Positions 14,001 through 25,401 of a stretch of DNA of 64,000 nucleotides are shown here, in pieces. The notes under the pieces were generated by a model that was not told the origin of the DNA, did no database searches, and was given only the letters and a program-made list of their open reading frames with translations. Both the position numbers and the translations under genes were made by a program. Source of the stretch: Cranoglanis bouderius (taxonomy: Eukaryota > Chordata > Actinopteri > Siluriformes > Cranoglanididae); assembly GCA_023630585.1 (NCBI GenBank), contig CM042554.1, positions 1,683,195-1,747,194 of the forward strand. The letters run 5' to 3'. The stretch's first letter is position 1. Every line of letters begins with the position of its first letter.

Positions 14001-17000
14001 ATTGCACAAGCATTGGGCATAGCCAATACAACAATTTAGAATGTCCTGAAAAAGAAAGAAACCACTGACGTACTAACAACTAGACATGGAACAGGTCAGC
14101 CAAGGAAAACAACAGCAGTTGATGACAAACATTGTGAGAGCTGTGAAGAAAAACCCAAAAGCAATAGTTAGTGACATCAACAACCTTCACAGGGCAGGGG
14201 TGAAGGTATCACAATCCACCATTCGAAGAAGACTTCAAGTGCAGAAATATAGAGGCCATACCACAAGATGCAAACGCAATAAGAATCAGAAAGCCAGAAT
14301 TCGTGAAGAAATATAGAGATGAGCCACAAAAGTTCTGGAACCAAGATTAACCTCTACCAAAGTGATGGAAAGGCCAAAGTGTAGAGAAATAAAGGATCTG
14401 CTCATGATCCAAAACATATAGGCTCATCAGTCAAGCATTGGTGGAGGCAGTGTCATGGCTTTGGCTTGCATGGATGCTTCTGGAATGGGCTCACTAATCT
14501 TTATTGATGATGTAACTCATGATGGTAGCAGCAGAATGAATTCAGAAGTCTACAGAAAAAAATCTCTCTTCCAATTTACAAAGAAATGCATCAAATCTAA
14601 TTGGGTGGAACTTCATCATGCAGCAAGACAACGACCCACAAAACACTGCAAATACAACAAAGGACTTTATCAGGGGAAAAAGTGGAAGCTTAACCCAGTT
14701 GAGCATGCATTTCACCTCCTGAAGAGGAGACTGAAGGGGCAAATCCCCCAAAACAAACAACAACTGAAAGAAGCAGTACAAGCCTGGAAATGCAAGAAAT
14801 TGTTGAGCTTCATAAAATGGGAAGTGGCACAAGAAGAAAATAGCACAAGCATTGAAAATGCCCATTTCCACCATCAGGGCAATAATTAAAAAGTTCCAGT
14901 CAACTGGAAATGTTATGAATCGACCTGGAATTGGACGTGTGTCTATATCGTCTCAACACACTGTGAAGAGGATGGTTCGAGTGGCCAAAAAATCTCCAAG
15001 GATCACAGCTGGAGAATTGCAGAAGTTGCGTCTTGGGGTCAGAAAGTCTCCAAAACTACAATCCGAAGTCTACATCACCACAAGCTGTTTGGAAGGGTTT
15101 CAAGAAAAAAGCCTCTAATCTCAGCCAAAAACAAGTGCAAGCGTCTTCAGTTTGCCAGACACTACTGGAACTTCAAATGGGATCGGGTTCTTTGGTAAGA
15201 TGAAACCAAAATAGAGCTTTTTTCGGAATAAACACCAGAGGTGGTTTTGGTGCACACAGAGAGGTAGCCATATGGAAAGTACCTCATGCCCACAGTTAAA
15301 TATGGTGGTGGCTCTTTAATGTTTTGGGGCTGTTTTTCTGCCAGAGGACCTGGACATTTTGTTAGGATACATGGCATCATGGACTCCATCAAATATCAAC
15401 AGATATTAAATGAAAACCTGACTGCCTCTGCCAGAAAGCTTGGTTGGTTCTTCCAGCAGGACAATGATCCAAAACATACATCAAAATCAACACAAAAATG
15501 GTTTACTGACCACAAAATCATGGTCCTGCCCTGGCCATCCCAGTCCCCTGACTTGAAAGCCATAGAAAACCTGTGGGGTGAACTGAAGAGGAGAGTCCAC
15601 CAGCGTGGACCTTGAAATTTGAAGGATCTGGAGAGATTCTGTATGGAGGAATGGTCTCAGATCCCTTGCCATGTATTCTCCAACCTCATCAGGCATTATA
15701 GGAGAAGACTCAGAGCTGTTATCTTTTCAAAGGGAGGTAGCACAAAGTATTGACTAAAAGGGTCCCGATAATTGTTGCACACCTATATTTAACAAAGTTG
15801 TTTTTTTTATATATAAATCTGTGTTTTGTTTGCAATTGTTTGATATCCATGAGAGCAGAGAAAACAGATCTTTTAACAAAAGATCAAAAGGTTAAACAAT
15901 AAAGACAATTTTTCACAGCCTTCTTTGCTCATATTTACCAAGGGTGCCAATATTAGTGGAGGACACTGTATTTATTTTAAGATTTATTTTATCTGTTCCT
16001 ATACTTTTGCTCACCTAAAAACTGGGTGGTCTGCCACCAAAGGTGTCATGTTTGTGCCAAGTTGTTTAACACATCTAGATGTAAATATCAGGAAATGAAA
16101 GCTGAAATTCTGATCTACTGTCTCATATTCATCTTTTGATCTCAAACCCAAATGTCCTCAATGTATAGTGAAAACAACAGAATTTGCTTTTCTGGACTTG
16201 CTGTTCCAATACCTTTGGAGGGACTATGTTCTGTTCTACATGTGTTTTCTATTGTGTTTGCCAGTAGTATTAAACTGATAATGAAACAGAAATAGGAACT
16301 TACCACTCTGGTCAGTGTTGAATGCCACAAGGCTGCAGCTGGATTTAATCTGGTTGCCCTGAGAGTTGAGGGAGCTTCCTCGCACATTTGAGATCCACTC
16401 CTAAACGGAAAGTCAACACAAAATTAATCTCAAACTGAAAACTTTTATTTTTTTAAGCAAAAACCAATGCAAAATCAGTAAATAAAATGCTCTTACAATT
16501 AAATTACACCAACTAAATCAGCTCAGAGTCAATATATGTAAGGCACTTACTGGAACATTCTGTGAAAATGGTGACTGGTTGTCACATACATTTCATTAGG
16601 TGGCTTTAAAAACAATATTGCTGATCATTAATAGATAAAACATTATATCGACCTTATACCATTTTTTTAAATAACACAATTTTTTTTTGTTCTCAGCCTC
16701 CAGAAATGTATCCTTGTATCTTGTAACTTGTCATAGATATGAGATTGCACATCCCTTCGTCATACATCACAGTGGGGAAAACCAAAGAGACAGATGGTTG
16801 TTGACCTGAACAACTTAGGTAACAGATATGAAAATGCAGTTAAAAAAAAATAAAACAGTTAAATGTGGTTAAGCACAAGTGTGTACGTGAATGAGACACG
16901 GTGTAAAGCACCTTGTAGAACTGCGAAGGTTAAAAGGCGCTATATAAGTGCAGACCAGACATCTATGGGATGTGCTGGACAAACAAGTCCGATCCATGGA

Positions 17001-20000
17001 CGCCCCACCTGGCCACTTACAGGATGTAAAGGCTCTGCTGCCAAGTCTTGGTGTTATACCACATCACACCTTCAGAGGTCTTGTGGAGTCCATGCCTTGA
17101 CGAGTCAGCACTGTTTTGGCAGCACAAGGGGGACCTACAGGTGGTTTTAATGTTATGCCTGTATATTCATTTTTGCTGATTTTCATTCATGGAGCTGACT
17201 GTATCCATCTGTCTATATACAGTATATTGTTACAAGTTAGCAAAACAGAATGTGGTTTTCTAGATTGTTCAGTATATTAACATTATTTAACATGCTTTTA
17301 AATTACCATATAATCATATAAAAATCATATAATGCACAATATCACATTGACCAACTTAAATCAAACGGGAGCACAGAATCTAAACTGAGAGAAACAAGTC
17401 TCTCTCTAGTAAAACACAAAACACAAGATTCAGAGAGCAAAAAAAAAAAAAAAGAAGTTATAGCACTGCAAACAGGAAGGAGGAAAAGGAAACACACTGC
17501 ATACTAACTGAGCTGAAACTAACCTCCACACACACACACACACACAAAAAAAAACCTTTTTGAATCAGCAGAAACTTCAACAAATATAATAGCCTCCCTG
17601 TCATGCACATCCATGCTGTTAAAACCCTTTTTAGAATGTGAACAAGATGGGAAAGGCAGGGGGTGAGAGTACTCAAGTGCTCAAGCCATTATGTAACAAG
17701 CAAACTGAATCTGAATTTGGCAACACACATTTCTCCTACAGAACACGCCCCCCAACTTTTTATATATATAAAAAAATTATTTTTTTAAAAAAAAACGCCT
17801 CCTGATGCCCACATTCAAATTCTTCCTACATCTGTAAATCCGTCAATCAAGTGAGTAAATTTAATGGGATTAGAAGGGCACTGAGACAGTGTTGCCTCCT
17901 ACTCTGTGGGGAATTTAACTACGCAACACAACACAAACAGAAGCTTAACTCTATCCCAGGACTGCTAAAGCCACTTGGAAGTCATTTTGGAGAAGAACAT
18001 CTGACAATAAATAAACTGGAAATTAAATATGAAATAAATGGAGTTATTACCTGTTACAAGTAATCACTTGTAAATGCAACTCCATAAATGACAAATTCAT
18101 GACTTTGTACTGTGTGGGGTACGGGTTTGAGGGGTCTGAGAGAAAATACCAAAAATATGACGGTATGAGGCCTGCCAAATTTGACACATTCTACATATGA
18201 GCTCTGCATTTTAACATTGCTGAAACGCAAAAATATGCCAGAAAGAGGCAATTTTCTCTTTTTTTCCCTTCAATAAGAATCAGGAATGACTGGAGTGTTG
18301 TGAGCCCTTTGCTTGAAAGATGCAACCTCACTTTCAGTCTTGACTTGATGACTTGGCCTGTTTTTTCCCCTCCCTATTTACCTCCCCAATTTAGTCACCT
18401 GCCAATTCCCTACGACCAGCCAGCCCTCTCCCATCATATGACAACTACTAACTGGGGAAGGTGAAGGCTAACACATGCTTCCTCCGAGACACGTGAAGCC
18501 AGTCTGCCGCACTTCTTCGGATTGTTCTGTTTTTCTGAAATTAGACAAGTGAACACTGCTAATGTGTAATAAATGAAAAAATAAACAGACTCCTAAATGT
18601 GGTTCAGTTTGAGTATCATAGATAGAGTACAACTGTGCAGTCTACCTTTCTAAATACTGACTAAAGTCTTTAGGACAAGTCACAGGCCTGAAAAGCTGAA
18701 TAGCTATCAGATCAGATTTTACATATTTTCCAGTACAATCCACGGACAAGTTTATTTGAAATGTTAAACCAAGTGTAACAGATGGTTAAACATTGATACT
18801 CCATTCCAGTACAAATATTACTTCAAATTTCAATTCTCTTACCAGTCATTTCACGAAAGAAAATTTATAATGGACCACTGAGAAACTTTTTGACATTTAA
18901 ACATTTCAGCAATGAGACTAGTCCATGGGGACTGAGCTGAGTCCAGTTTACCGTTTTGACCAATAAAGACAAATTGTCAAAGCTGGTTCCGAATAGGGAT
19001 CTACTAACCTGTTACCAACATCAGGACCCCGGAATGCTTCCTGATATACTGGAGCAATGTCAGATCACATGCGAGATATTTTCAGCCCCACAACGAATTT
19101 TGTGGCGAATGCATAATTTTGACTGACATGGGACAGATTTTGAACAACTTGTCCTAAAGCACACCGCCACTGCACATGAGGTTTCTCATGACAGAGTTTG
19201 TTCGACGCAAATAGTCCATTCAATTAATCCAAGATGACAGTATCACAATATAACAGTAATAAGACATGCCATCACGTGTTTTAACGTGTAAAATATATTT
19301 CTTCACTCAAGGACTGTTAAAAACTGTTAAATTGTTGTACATGTAAATTTGACCAAAATGAAAATTTTGTTTTTTTGCCAATAATATACCTTGACATCTC
19401 TACTTTAAGAAAACATACATATATTTTACCAAACCAACAAGGATTTTTTTTTTTTTTTTTTGTTACTTTCAACAATTTTTGGAGCATTAATAATGAAATG
19501 GACATTGTAATGAGATACCACCTGTTAAGATGTTCCATCACATCATCATCATCATCATAGAGAAGAGCACTTACACACGACAGTGAACAAAGTTTTAAAA
19601 TGGTTAAATGACATAATAATAAAAACGCATTACTAAATAAATAAATAAACAGAGCAGAACTAACTGAATTTCCCCACTGATGTAAGAGTCAGCAGATATC
19701 AGTGGAGTGAAGAGATGAGGATGAGGCCACGAGTGGCTTTTACCTCAGGAGATGATACAGAGACTGATGTGGATGACGCTGATAATCAAAGGGATAACTC
19801 ATTGTCCATTATAATGTAAAGTTGTTTTCCCTTAAGGAGGTTAGAGGTGGGAGGGGAGCAGTCCCTCCAGGATTACAGAAATGAACGCAAAATCAAGCAA
19901 ACTCCGCAATATTCGGAGGAATTTGCAATTTTTCAAAATCACTGCAGCTTTTCCGCAGATTTGGGCCAAGATGCGTCATGCGACATCACCACAACACGCA

Positions 20001-20419
20001 TTCAGCCAAAGCCCTCTTCGATTAACGTGTGTCGAACATGAGTACAGCTAAAAGCTCTCAATTACCAACAAACAATTTTGTGCTATTGCAATTATTGCAA
20101 GTTGCATCACACATTTCGGAAAAAAAACCCATACAGAAATCTGATATATGAACATATATGTCCATATATCTGAGAAAGGTTTTCATATATATTACATGTA
20201 TAGTCATATATGATCAAAACATACATAACCAATTTGGATACATGGTCAATGTAGGGAAACAACATATATAGCTTACATATGGTCATTTTTGCTATTACTT
20301 TTTAACCAGCTGGTTCCAAGGTAATTTATGTCGGATGTATTTAGTCAATTCAGTCCCTCCAGGATTATGCGATCGTAGAAATGAACACAAAATCAAGGAA
20401 ACTCTGTAATATTCTTATT

Positions 20420-20464
<45 letters not shown>

Positions 20465-22484
20465 TAAATATATGTTCCATATTTGAAAAGGACCAATTTC
20501 AAATATGTTTTATATACATATCTTCTTCTTTTCCTTTCGGCTGTTCCCTTCAGGGGTCGCCACAGCGAATCATCTGCCTCCATCTAGCCCTATCCCCTGC
20601 ATCCTCATCTCTCAGACCGACTACCTTCATGTCCTCCTTCACTACATCCATAAACCTCCTCTTTGGTCTTCCTCTCGGCCTCCTGCCTGGCAGCTCTAAC
20701 CTCAGCATCCTTTTACCGATATATTCACTCTCCCTCCTCTGAACATGTCCAACCTGACCTCTCTAACTTTGTCTCCAAAACATCTCACATGTGCTGTCCC
20801 CCTGATGTACTCATTCCTGATCCTATCCATCCTCGTCACTCCCAAAGAGAACCTCAACATCTTCAGCTCTGCTACCTCTAACTCTTCCTCCTGTCTTTTC
20901 CTCAGTGCAACTGTCTCCAAACCATACAACATCGCTGGTCTCACTACTGTCCTGTACACCTTTCCTTTCATTCTTGCTGGTACTCTTTTATCACACAACA
21001 GACCTGACACTTTTCTCCACCCATTCCAACCTGCCTGCACACGCTTCTTCACCTTTTTTCCACACTCCCCGTTGCTCTGGACTGTTGACCCTAAGTACTT
21101 AAAATCCTGCACCTTCTTTATCTCTTCTCCATATATATATATATATATATATATGTCTATGTAAATATGGTATATATTTTGTATAAGTGAAATTCTTATA
21201 TGCCAATATATTACATGTGCTGGAAATTCATACATGTCCATACATCACATTTCCGTCAAAATCAAGCATTTTTGGCCGAAACAATCACACAAAAAAACCT
21301 CTTCACAAAATCCTGTATGGCCTGGCGGGGAGTCTTTCAGTGGAACTGGACTGGAATCTTATAATGCCATTTGAAATGGGGTTTTTTTCATTCATTTTAA
21401 AGCCAAAACTGACAAACAGGGGTTTCTGAAAACTTGAGGCTTGGCCACCCATGTCGTTAAATTAGACTCTTAAAACAGGAACAGAGACATTATCATATTT
21501 ACATATAATAACACATAAACGCTACTTCCCACATTGTTACCTAATAATCCCAGTTTAACTCCAGCATGTGACTGCGTGTTAAGAGTCTTTATGCAAAAGA
21601 CATACAGATTAAAATCAAGTCATTTGCCTTACAGCAAACAGCAGCAGAGTTTGTGATCTACTGTCAGTCCTGTGAAAGAGCAGCAGCAGTTACAGACGAT
21701 TAGAGAAGATAAACAAACCGGACAATGCAGGATTCATACATTATACAGATCCAAACAGAAGGGAAGATCAACAGAATAATAGAAATCTGCATGAAACCCA
21801 GGACTTTGATCAGGTCAGTGATGTGATGTAGCACAGCACAGTGATCACTGCATCGCAGAAAGCGAGTCTAATCCTGTACAGACTGAAAACTGTGCTAGCT
21901 GCAGGGACAAATGTATACATTTCAATTTTATATCCGGAACTGATACATTTGTGTAAAGCTGCTTTGTGATCATGCTATACAAATAAAACTGAATTGCACT
22001 GGAAAACCCCGGCAACTTGTCTTCCTTGCATTAAACCACTCAGAATTAAATCAAACCGTGTGCAGCAGGATACATACTGAAATGTTTAACATTCCGAGCA
22101 AAGGCCTGGCTGCATGTGTGTGAAACGGCCAAATATAGTTAACTTAGGCGATATAGGAGGAAGTCAGACGTCAGACATCCTCCATACATTGCAGGAGCTC
22201 CTTTCAGAAACACTCCGGCTAAATCCCAAACGGCTCGCCTTTAAACAAGTAGTGCACTACACAGGGTCTAGATGGAATCCGTTTTATTCTGTGTAGTGTA
22301 CCTCCGTAGGGATAAAGGAGGCGTTTGAGATTCGGCCTCAGCTTCTGCTCGAAACCGCGAACAGCCTTAGTCAATAGGAAAAACACACGGCTGGTTTCAT
22401 GCGTTCATCAGATACGCTACTCACATCTTTCTTAGAGATCTTCGGAGTGGTGTTCTTAAATTTGGAAGTCTTAAAGCGGTTCAT
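4891..22484 (-). CDS. coro7: coronin-7, first six coding exons (gene continues off the left edge)
   Basis: Coding exons in transcript order: 22484-22425, 16400-16304, 13497-13417, 11161-11091, 6370-6187, 4967-4891. They total 570 nt (190 codons), all join in frame at AG/GT sites, and the last ends in phase 0. The start is the ATG at 22484-22482, with A at -3; the product begins MNRFKTSKF, the typical coronin-7 N-terminus. Exon 2 gives IKSSCSLVAFNTD, exon 4 VTDLDFSPFDDYLLATCSAD, exon 5 a block ending VQVWDTSRDKALA and exon 6 SLAWKEDGSLLASSCK. These are the first WD40 blades of the first of two beta-propellers. Coronin-7 is the long coronin acting in Golgi-to-endosome trafficking and F-actin regulation (family knowledge). 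I found no further exon between 1 and 4890, so the remaining ~700 residues lie off the window. The visible introns total about 17 kb and are full of transposons. Confidence 0.93.
4977..5019 (+). repeat. (CA)n microsatellite directly upstream of coro7 exon 6
   Basis: In coro7 transcript sense it is (UG)n, ending about 9 nt before the acceptor of exon 4967-4891. Confidence 0.95.
6144..6171 (+). repeat. (GT)n microsatellite directly downstream of coro7 exon 5
   Basis: In coro7 transcript sense it is (CA)n starting about 15 nt after the donor of exon 6370-6187. Confidence 0.95.
6914..7448 (+). mobile_element. MITE M, full-length copy (Tc1/mariner-type, TA target)
   Basis: A 535-bp non-coding element. 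Its inverted termini begin CAGTACTGTGCAAAAGTTTT and end with the complement, flanked on both sides by TA. It encodes no transposase. It lies in coro7 intron 4, between coding exons 5 and 4. Other copies lie at 29483, 25127 (partial) and 47350 (partial, inverted). Confidence 0.85.
8246..10550 (-). mobile_element. Tc1-like element B, copy 1, interrupted by element A
   Basis: Terminal sequence (CCCCTCCAAAAGTATTGGAA) and UTR lie at 8246-8440. The decayed transposase reverse strand continues at 9827-10550 (e.g. the reverse complement of CATGCAGCAAGACAATGACC near 10165). The central gap is exactly filled by element A. The remaining end is missing past about 10550. Confidence 0.8.
8441..9826 (-). 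mobile_element. Tc1-like element A with long inverted repeats, nested in element B
   Basis: The inverted terminal repeats are about 190-200 bp (8441-8643 and 9637-9826) with an internal direct-repeat motif (AAAATTATTCAACCCC at both outer and inner left positions): an IR/DR-type Tc1. Between them, on the minus strand, is a decayed DDE transposase (e.g. CSDETKLELFG near 9200 and QSPDINPIENLW near 8850) broken by stops and frameshifts, so not functional. Both ends are flanked by AATGTA. Confidence 0.85.
11589..13260 (+). mobile_element. Tc1-derived short element E, copy 1, split by element D
   Basis: The left end (TATGGCCAAATGTTTGTG) at 11589-11654 and a transposase C-terminal relic at 13051-13260 (PDLNPTEHLW-like reading) are separated by the 1.4-kb element D. 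The intact arrangement is seen at 61800-62330. The right terminus is missing. Confidence 0.75.
11655..13050 (+). mobile_element. Tc1-like element D, complete ends, internally deleted transposase
   Basis: 1396 bp, flanked by TA. The ends start CAGTGGGGGAAAAAAGTATTT and share ~180 bp inverted similarity. A transposase starts at 12020 (MAKTKELSKDVRDKIVDLHK, helix-turn-helix) but has frameshifts or stops near 12222 and 12412. It then jumps from LLPSARALK directly to the C-terminal region, skipping the segment that normally holds the second catalytic Asp and the Glu (DDE). It is a non-autonomous copy. Confidence 0.9.
13570..16227 (+). mobile_element. Tc1-like element B, copy 2, interrupted by element C
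   Basis: The 5' terminus and UTR lie at 13570-13910. A frameshifted transposase follows to about 14797: the HTH reading is near 13950-14040 and the best remaining open stretch is 14455-14800 with NPVEHAFHLLKRRLKGQIPQ. The 3' terminal repeat is at 15969-16227. It lies between coro7 exons 3 and 2. Confidence 0.85.
14798..15968 (+). mobile_element. Tc1-like element C, 5'-truncated, nested in element B
   Basis: It starts abruptly inside the transposase N-terminal HTH coding region (VELHKM reading) and ends with the terminal repeat ..GGAGGACACTG followed by TA. The transposase is interrupted by several stops. The best open part, 15286-15615, carries FQQDNDPKHTSK and PSQSPDLKAIENLWGELKRR, i.e. the second Asp and the Glu of the DDE triad. 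It is inactive. Confidence 0.85.
16950..17162 (+). repeat. interspersed repeat fragment with TA-type terminus
   Basis: It contains a segment common in fish genomes (ATCTATGGGATGTGCTGGAC) ending GGTGGTTTTAATGTTATGCC TGTA, resembling the terminal repeat of a Tc1/mariner-like element. A short SINE-like tail (GGCGCTATATAAGTG) precedes it at 16895-16945. Confidence 0.5.
17165..20420. other. coro7: coro7 intron 1, mostly unrecognised
   Basis: AT-rich intronic DNA with a short CA repeat (17524-17545), a T run (19443-19461), an ATC triplet repeat (19541-19558) and one SINE-like fragment. No coding signal was seen on either strand. Confidence 0.6.
18370..18520 (+). repeat. SINE-like interspersed repeat fragment
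   Basis: It contains the phrase GAAGGCTAACACATGCTTCC TCCGAGACACGTGAAGCC, which I recognise as a repeat dispersed in fish genomes. No ends or target duplication are visible. It lies in coro7 intron 1. Confidence 0.4.
20422..20461 (+). repeat. (CA)n microsatellite
   Basis: About 20 CA units in coro7 intron 1, next to the RTE copy. Confidence 0.95.
20521..21131 (-). mobile_element. RTE-type non-LTR retrotransposon, 5'-truncated copy 2
   Basis: On the minus strand it encodes the C-terminal part of an RTE reverse transcriptase ORF (VPARMKGKVYRTVVRPAML, LGVTRMDRIRNEYIRGTAHV) with an 8-bp deletion and frameshift near 20755. It ends with the 3' signature CGACCCCTGAAGGGAACAGC at the plus-left side. 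Truncation coincides with a (TA)n tract at 21131-21153. It is nearly identical to 46083-47089. Confidence 0.9.
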
Positions 22485-22690
22485 TCTCGGCTCCTCACTG
22501 ATAGTCTTGTGCCTTCCGGGTGTCGCTGTGTTGTCACTCTCAGCTTTGGTGAAGCAGAATGGGCGAAATCCTGAGCGCTGATTGGCTGAGCTTCATATGC
22601 GTCTTGTGTATCGCATTCACTCAGGACTCTGTGACTGACATTTCACTTTCTTCAGTTTCCCTTTCTATTTATGTAATAATACTCGCCGTT
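22485..22690 (-). promoter_or_regulatory. coro7: coro7 5' UTR and proximal promoter
   Basis: On the minus strand the ~200 bp before the coro7 ATG is free of recognisable repeats. It contains an inverted CCAAT box (ATTGG on plus at 22581-22585) about 100 bp upstream of the start codon. A TA microsatellite and mariner element begin immediately beyond. The transcription start is not visible from sequence alone. Confidence 0.5.
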
Positions 22691-22711
22691 AGCTTAGTTT
22701 TAGCCCATAAC

Positions 22712-22712
22712 A

Positions 22713-22773
<61 letters not shown>
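22712..22773 (+). repeat. (TA)n microsatellite left of element J
   Basis: About 31 TA units, continued by CA units to 22783. A similar TA/TG array follows element J at 23854-23902. Confidence 0.95.
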
Positions 22774-22783
<10 letters not shown>

Positions 22784-22785
22784 TA

Positions 22786-23852
22786 CAGATGCATCTCAGA
22801 AAATTTGAATATCGTGGAAAAGTTCGTTTTTTTCCGTAATTTAATTCACACTTTCATATATTCTATATTCATTACACATACAGTGAAATATTTCAAGCCT
22901 TCTTTTGTTTTGATCTTGATGATTACGGCTTACAGCTCATGGAAATGAGATACCAGAAAAATCCAGTATCTCAAAAATATTAGAATAAAGAATTTATAAT
23001 ACAGAAATGTCGACCTTCTGAAAAGTATGTTCATTTATGCACTCAGTACTTGGTCGGGGCTCCTTTTGCATGAATTACTGTATCAGTGTGGCGTGGCATG
23101 GAGGCGATCAGCCTGTGGCACTGCTGAGGTGTTATGGAAGCCCAGGTTGCTTTGATAGCGGCCTTCAGCTCGTCTGTATTGTTGGGTCTGGTGTCTCTCA
23201 TCTTCCTCTTGACAAAATTCAGGTCAGGTGAGTTGGCTGGTCAATCAAGCACAGTAATACCATGGTCAGCAAACCAGTTACTAGTAGTTTTGGCTCTGTG
23301 GGCAGGTGCCAAGTCCTGCTGGAAAAAGAAATCAGCATCTCCATAAAGCTTGTCAGCAGATGGAAGCATGAAGTGCCCTAAAATCTCCTGGTAGACGCTG
23401 CATTGACTCTCGACTTGAGAAAACACAGTGGACCAACACCAGCAGATGACATGGCACCCCAAATCATCACTGACTGTGGAAACTTCACACTGGACTTCAA
23501 GCTACTTGGATTCTGTGCCTCTCCACTCTTCCTCCAGACTCTGGGACCTTGATTTCCAAATGAAATGCAAAATTTACTTTCATCCGAAAAGAGGACTTTG
23601 GACCACTGAGCAACGGTGTTTTGAGTAAAAAGGTGTTTTGAGTTAATTAGCTGATTAGAGTCTTCTCAGGTCCACATTGCTGTAATATAAATTCTTTATT
23701 GCAATATTTTTGAGATACTGGATTTTTCCAGTATCTCATTTCCATGAGCTGTAAGCTGTAATCATCAAGATTAAAACAAACAAAAAAAAAGGATTGAAAT
23801 ATTTCACTTTATGTGTAATAAATCTAGAATCAATTTTTTTGAGATGCACCTG
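22786..23852 (-). mobile_element. mariner/Tc1-like element J with long inverted repeats, sitting in a TA microsatellite
   Basis: The termini CAGATGCATCTCAGAAAATT / complement-TGAGATGCACCTG extend into ~200-bp inverted repeats (sharing GAGATACYRGAAAAATCCAG). The minus-strand transposase relic has FFFQQDLAPAHRAKTTSNWF near 23290. Stops and frameshifts are present. It is flanked on both sides by (TA)n/(TG)n arrays. Confidence 0.85.
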
Positions 23853-23862
23853 TGTATATATA

Positions 23863-23902
<40 letters not shown>

Positions 23903-23903
<1 letters not shown>

Positions 23904-24107
23904 GTGCTTCTAAAAAAAATTTTGAATATCTTGGAAAAGTTCATTTTTCCATAATTTAATTATCATTTAATTTTATAATTAAATTGATTATGCAAACTAA
24001 ATTTTGTCAAGTCTCTTGAAACTTTAATTAACTGACAAAAGTACAAAGAAAAGATGTTCAATGTTTTCACTGACCAACTTCATTGTATTTTGAAAATATA
24101 AACAAAT
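23903..24107 (+). mobile_element. terminal-repeat fragment related to element J plus AT-rich remnant
   Basis: 23903-23965 repeats the J terminus (GGTGCTTCTAAAAAAAATTTTGAATATC) with changes, then runs into AT-rich sequence before element K. No coding remnant is visible. Confidence 0.55.
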
Positions 24108-25126
24108 TTGGAATTTGATGCCTTCAACACACTCAAAAAAAAGTTGGGACAGAGGAAAAATAAGAGTGAAAAGTTTATAGAAGATTCAAGTAACACCATT
24201 TTGGAGGATCAGGTTAATTGGTAACAGGGGAGGATATCAAGATTGGGCATAAAAGGAGCATCCACCAAAAGCTCAGACTTTGCAAGCAAGGATGGGTCGT
24301 GGCTCACTGCTTTGTGCCAAACTTCGTGAGAGAATTGTCAGTCAGTTCAAAAAGAACATTGCTCAATGCAAGATTGCAAAGAATTTAGGTCTTTCACCAT
24401 CTACAGTGCATAATATTGTGAAAAGATTCATAGAATCCGGCGAAATCTCGTTGCCTAAAGGGCAAAGCCAGAAACCACTATTGGATGTGTGTGACCTTCA
24501 AGCCCTCAGGTGACATTGCCTGAGAAATCGTCATGCTACTGTGATAAATATAACCACATGGGCTCGGGAATACTTCGGAAAACCATTGTCACTTAACACA
24601 GTCCGCCGCTACATCCAGAAATGCAACCCAAAACTATATTACTGGAGGAAGGAGGAAGCCACACATTAACTCTATGCAGAAACGCTGCTGAGCTCTCTGG
24701 ACCCGAGCTCATCTCAGATTGACTGAAAGGCAGTGGAAACGTGTGCTGTGGTCAGATGACTTCACGGTTCAGCTTGTTTTCGGAAAAACGGACATCGAGT
24801 TCTCCGTGCCAAAGATGAAAAAGACCAGCCAGACTGTTATAAGCGAAAGGTGCAAAAGTCAGCATCTGTGATGGTATGGGGGTGCATCAGTGCCCATGGC
24901 ATGGGTGACTTGCATATGTGTGAAGGTACCATTGACGGGAGGCGTATTTTAGAGAGACATATGCTGCTATCAAGGCAACGACTTTTCCCAGGAAGTCCAT
25001 ATCAGCAGGACAATGCCAGAACTCATTCTGCACGTCCTACAACAGCGTGGCTTTGTAGACACAGAGTGCATTTGCTTGACTGGCCTGCCAGCAGTCCATA
25101 TCTGTCTCCTATGGTGCATCATGAAG
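24108..25126 (+). mobile_element. Tc1-like element K with decayed transposase, 3' end replaced
   Basis: It starts with the family terminus (TTTGATGCCTTCAACACACT). The reading from ~24292 gives MGRGSLLCAKLRERIVSQFK and an HTH (LGLSPSTVHNIVKRF). After stops it continues as ASVMVWGCISAHGMGDLHMC, QQDNARTHSARPTTAWL and LLDWPASSPYLSP. It is joined at ATGAAG (25121-25126) to MITE M instead of to its own 3' end. Confidence 0.85.
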
Positions 25127-25401
25127 GCCGCTGGGTTTTGCTGCAAAAGTAAGAAGCAAGTGCGAAAGTCAAAGTCTCCAGAAGAACTGTGGCTGGTAAA
25201 ACTGCACAAATTGTACCTTAGACTACTATTTTTATTTATTTATTTTTGTCACACCAAATATTGACTTCATTTACTACTGTTTACTGCTCTTTACAGTATT
25301 AAAAAAAAAATTAATGTAGAAACATTTAATTTAATTATTTTTAAGGCATCTTTGCTCTACAGCATTTCTTTGCATATGCCTAAAACTTTTGCACAGTACT
25401 G
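25127..25401 (+). mobile_element. MITE M, 3' half fused to element K
   Basis: It carries the right half of MITE M (GGCCGCTGGGTTTTGCTGCA through ...CTAAAACTTTTGCACAGTACTG) followed by TA. The left half is absent and element K takes its place. Confidence 0.8.

Noticed and set aside
20663..21164. Ser/Phe-rich plus-strand ORFs opposite RTE copy 2 (and 46216-46833 minus, opposite copy 1)
   Set aside because: These are antisense shadows of the RTE reverse transcriptase reading frame.
4891..22484. Vasorin gene nested in coro7 as in mammals
   Set aside because: No leucine-rich-repeat ORF appears on either strand within the visible coro7 introns. It could still lie in introns beyond the left edge or elsewhere.
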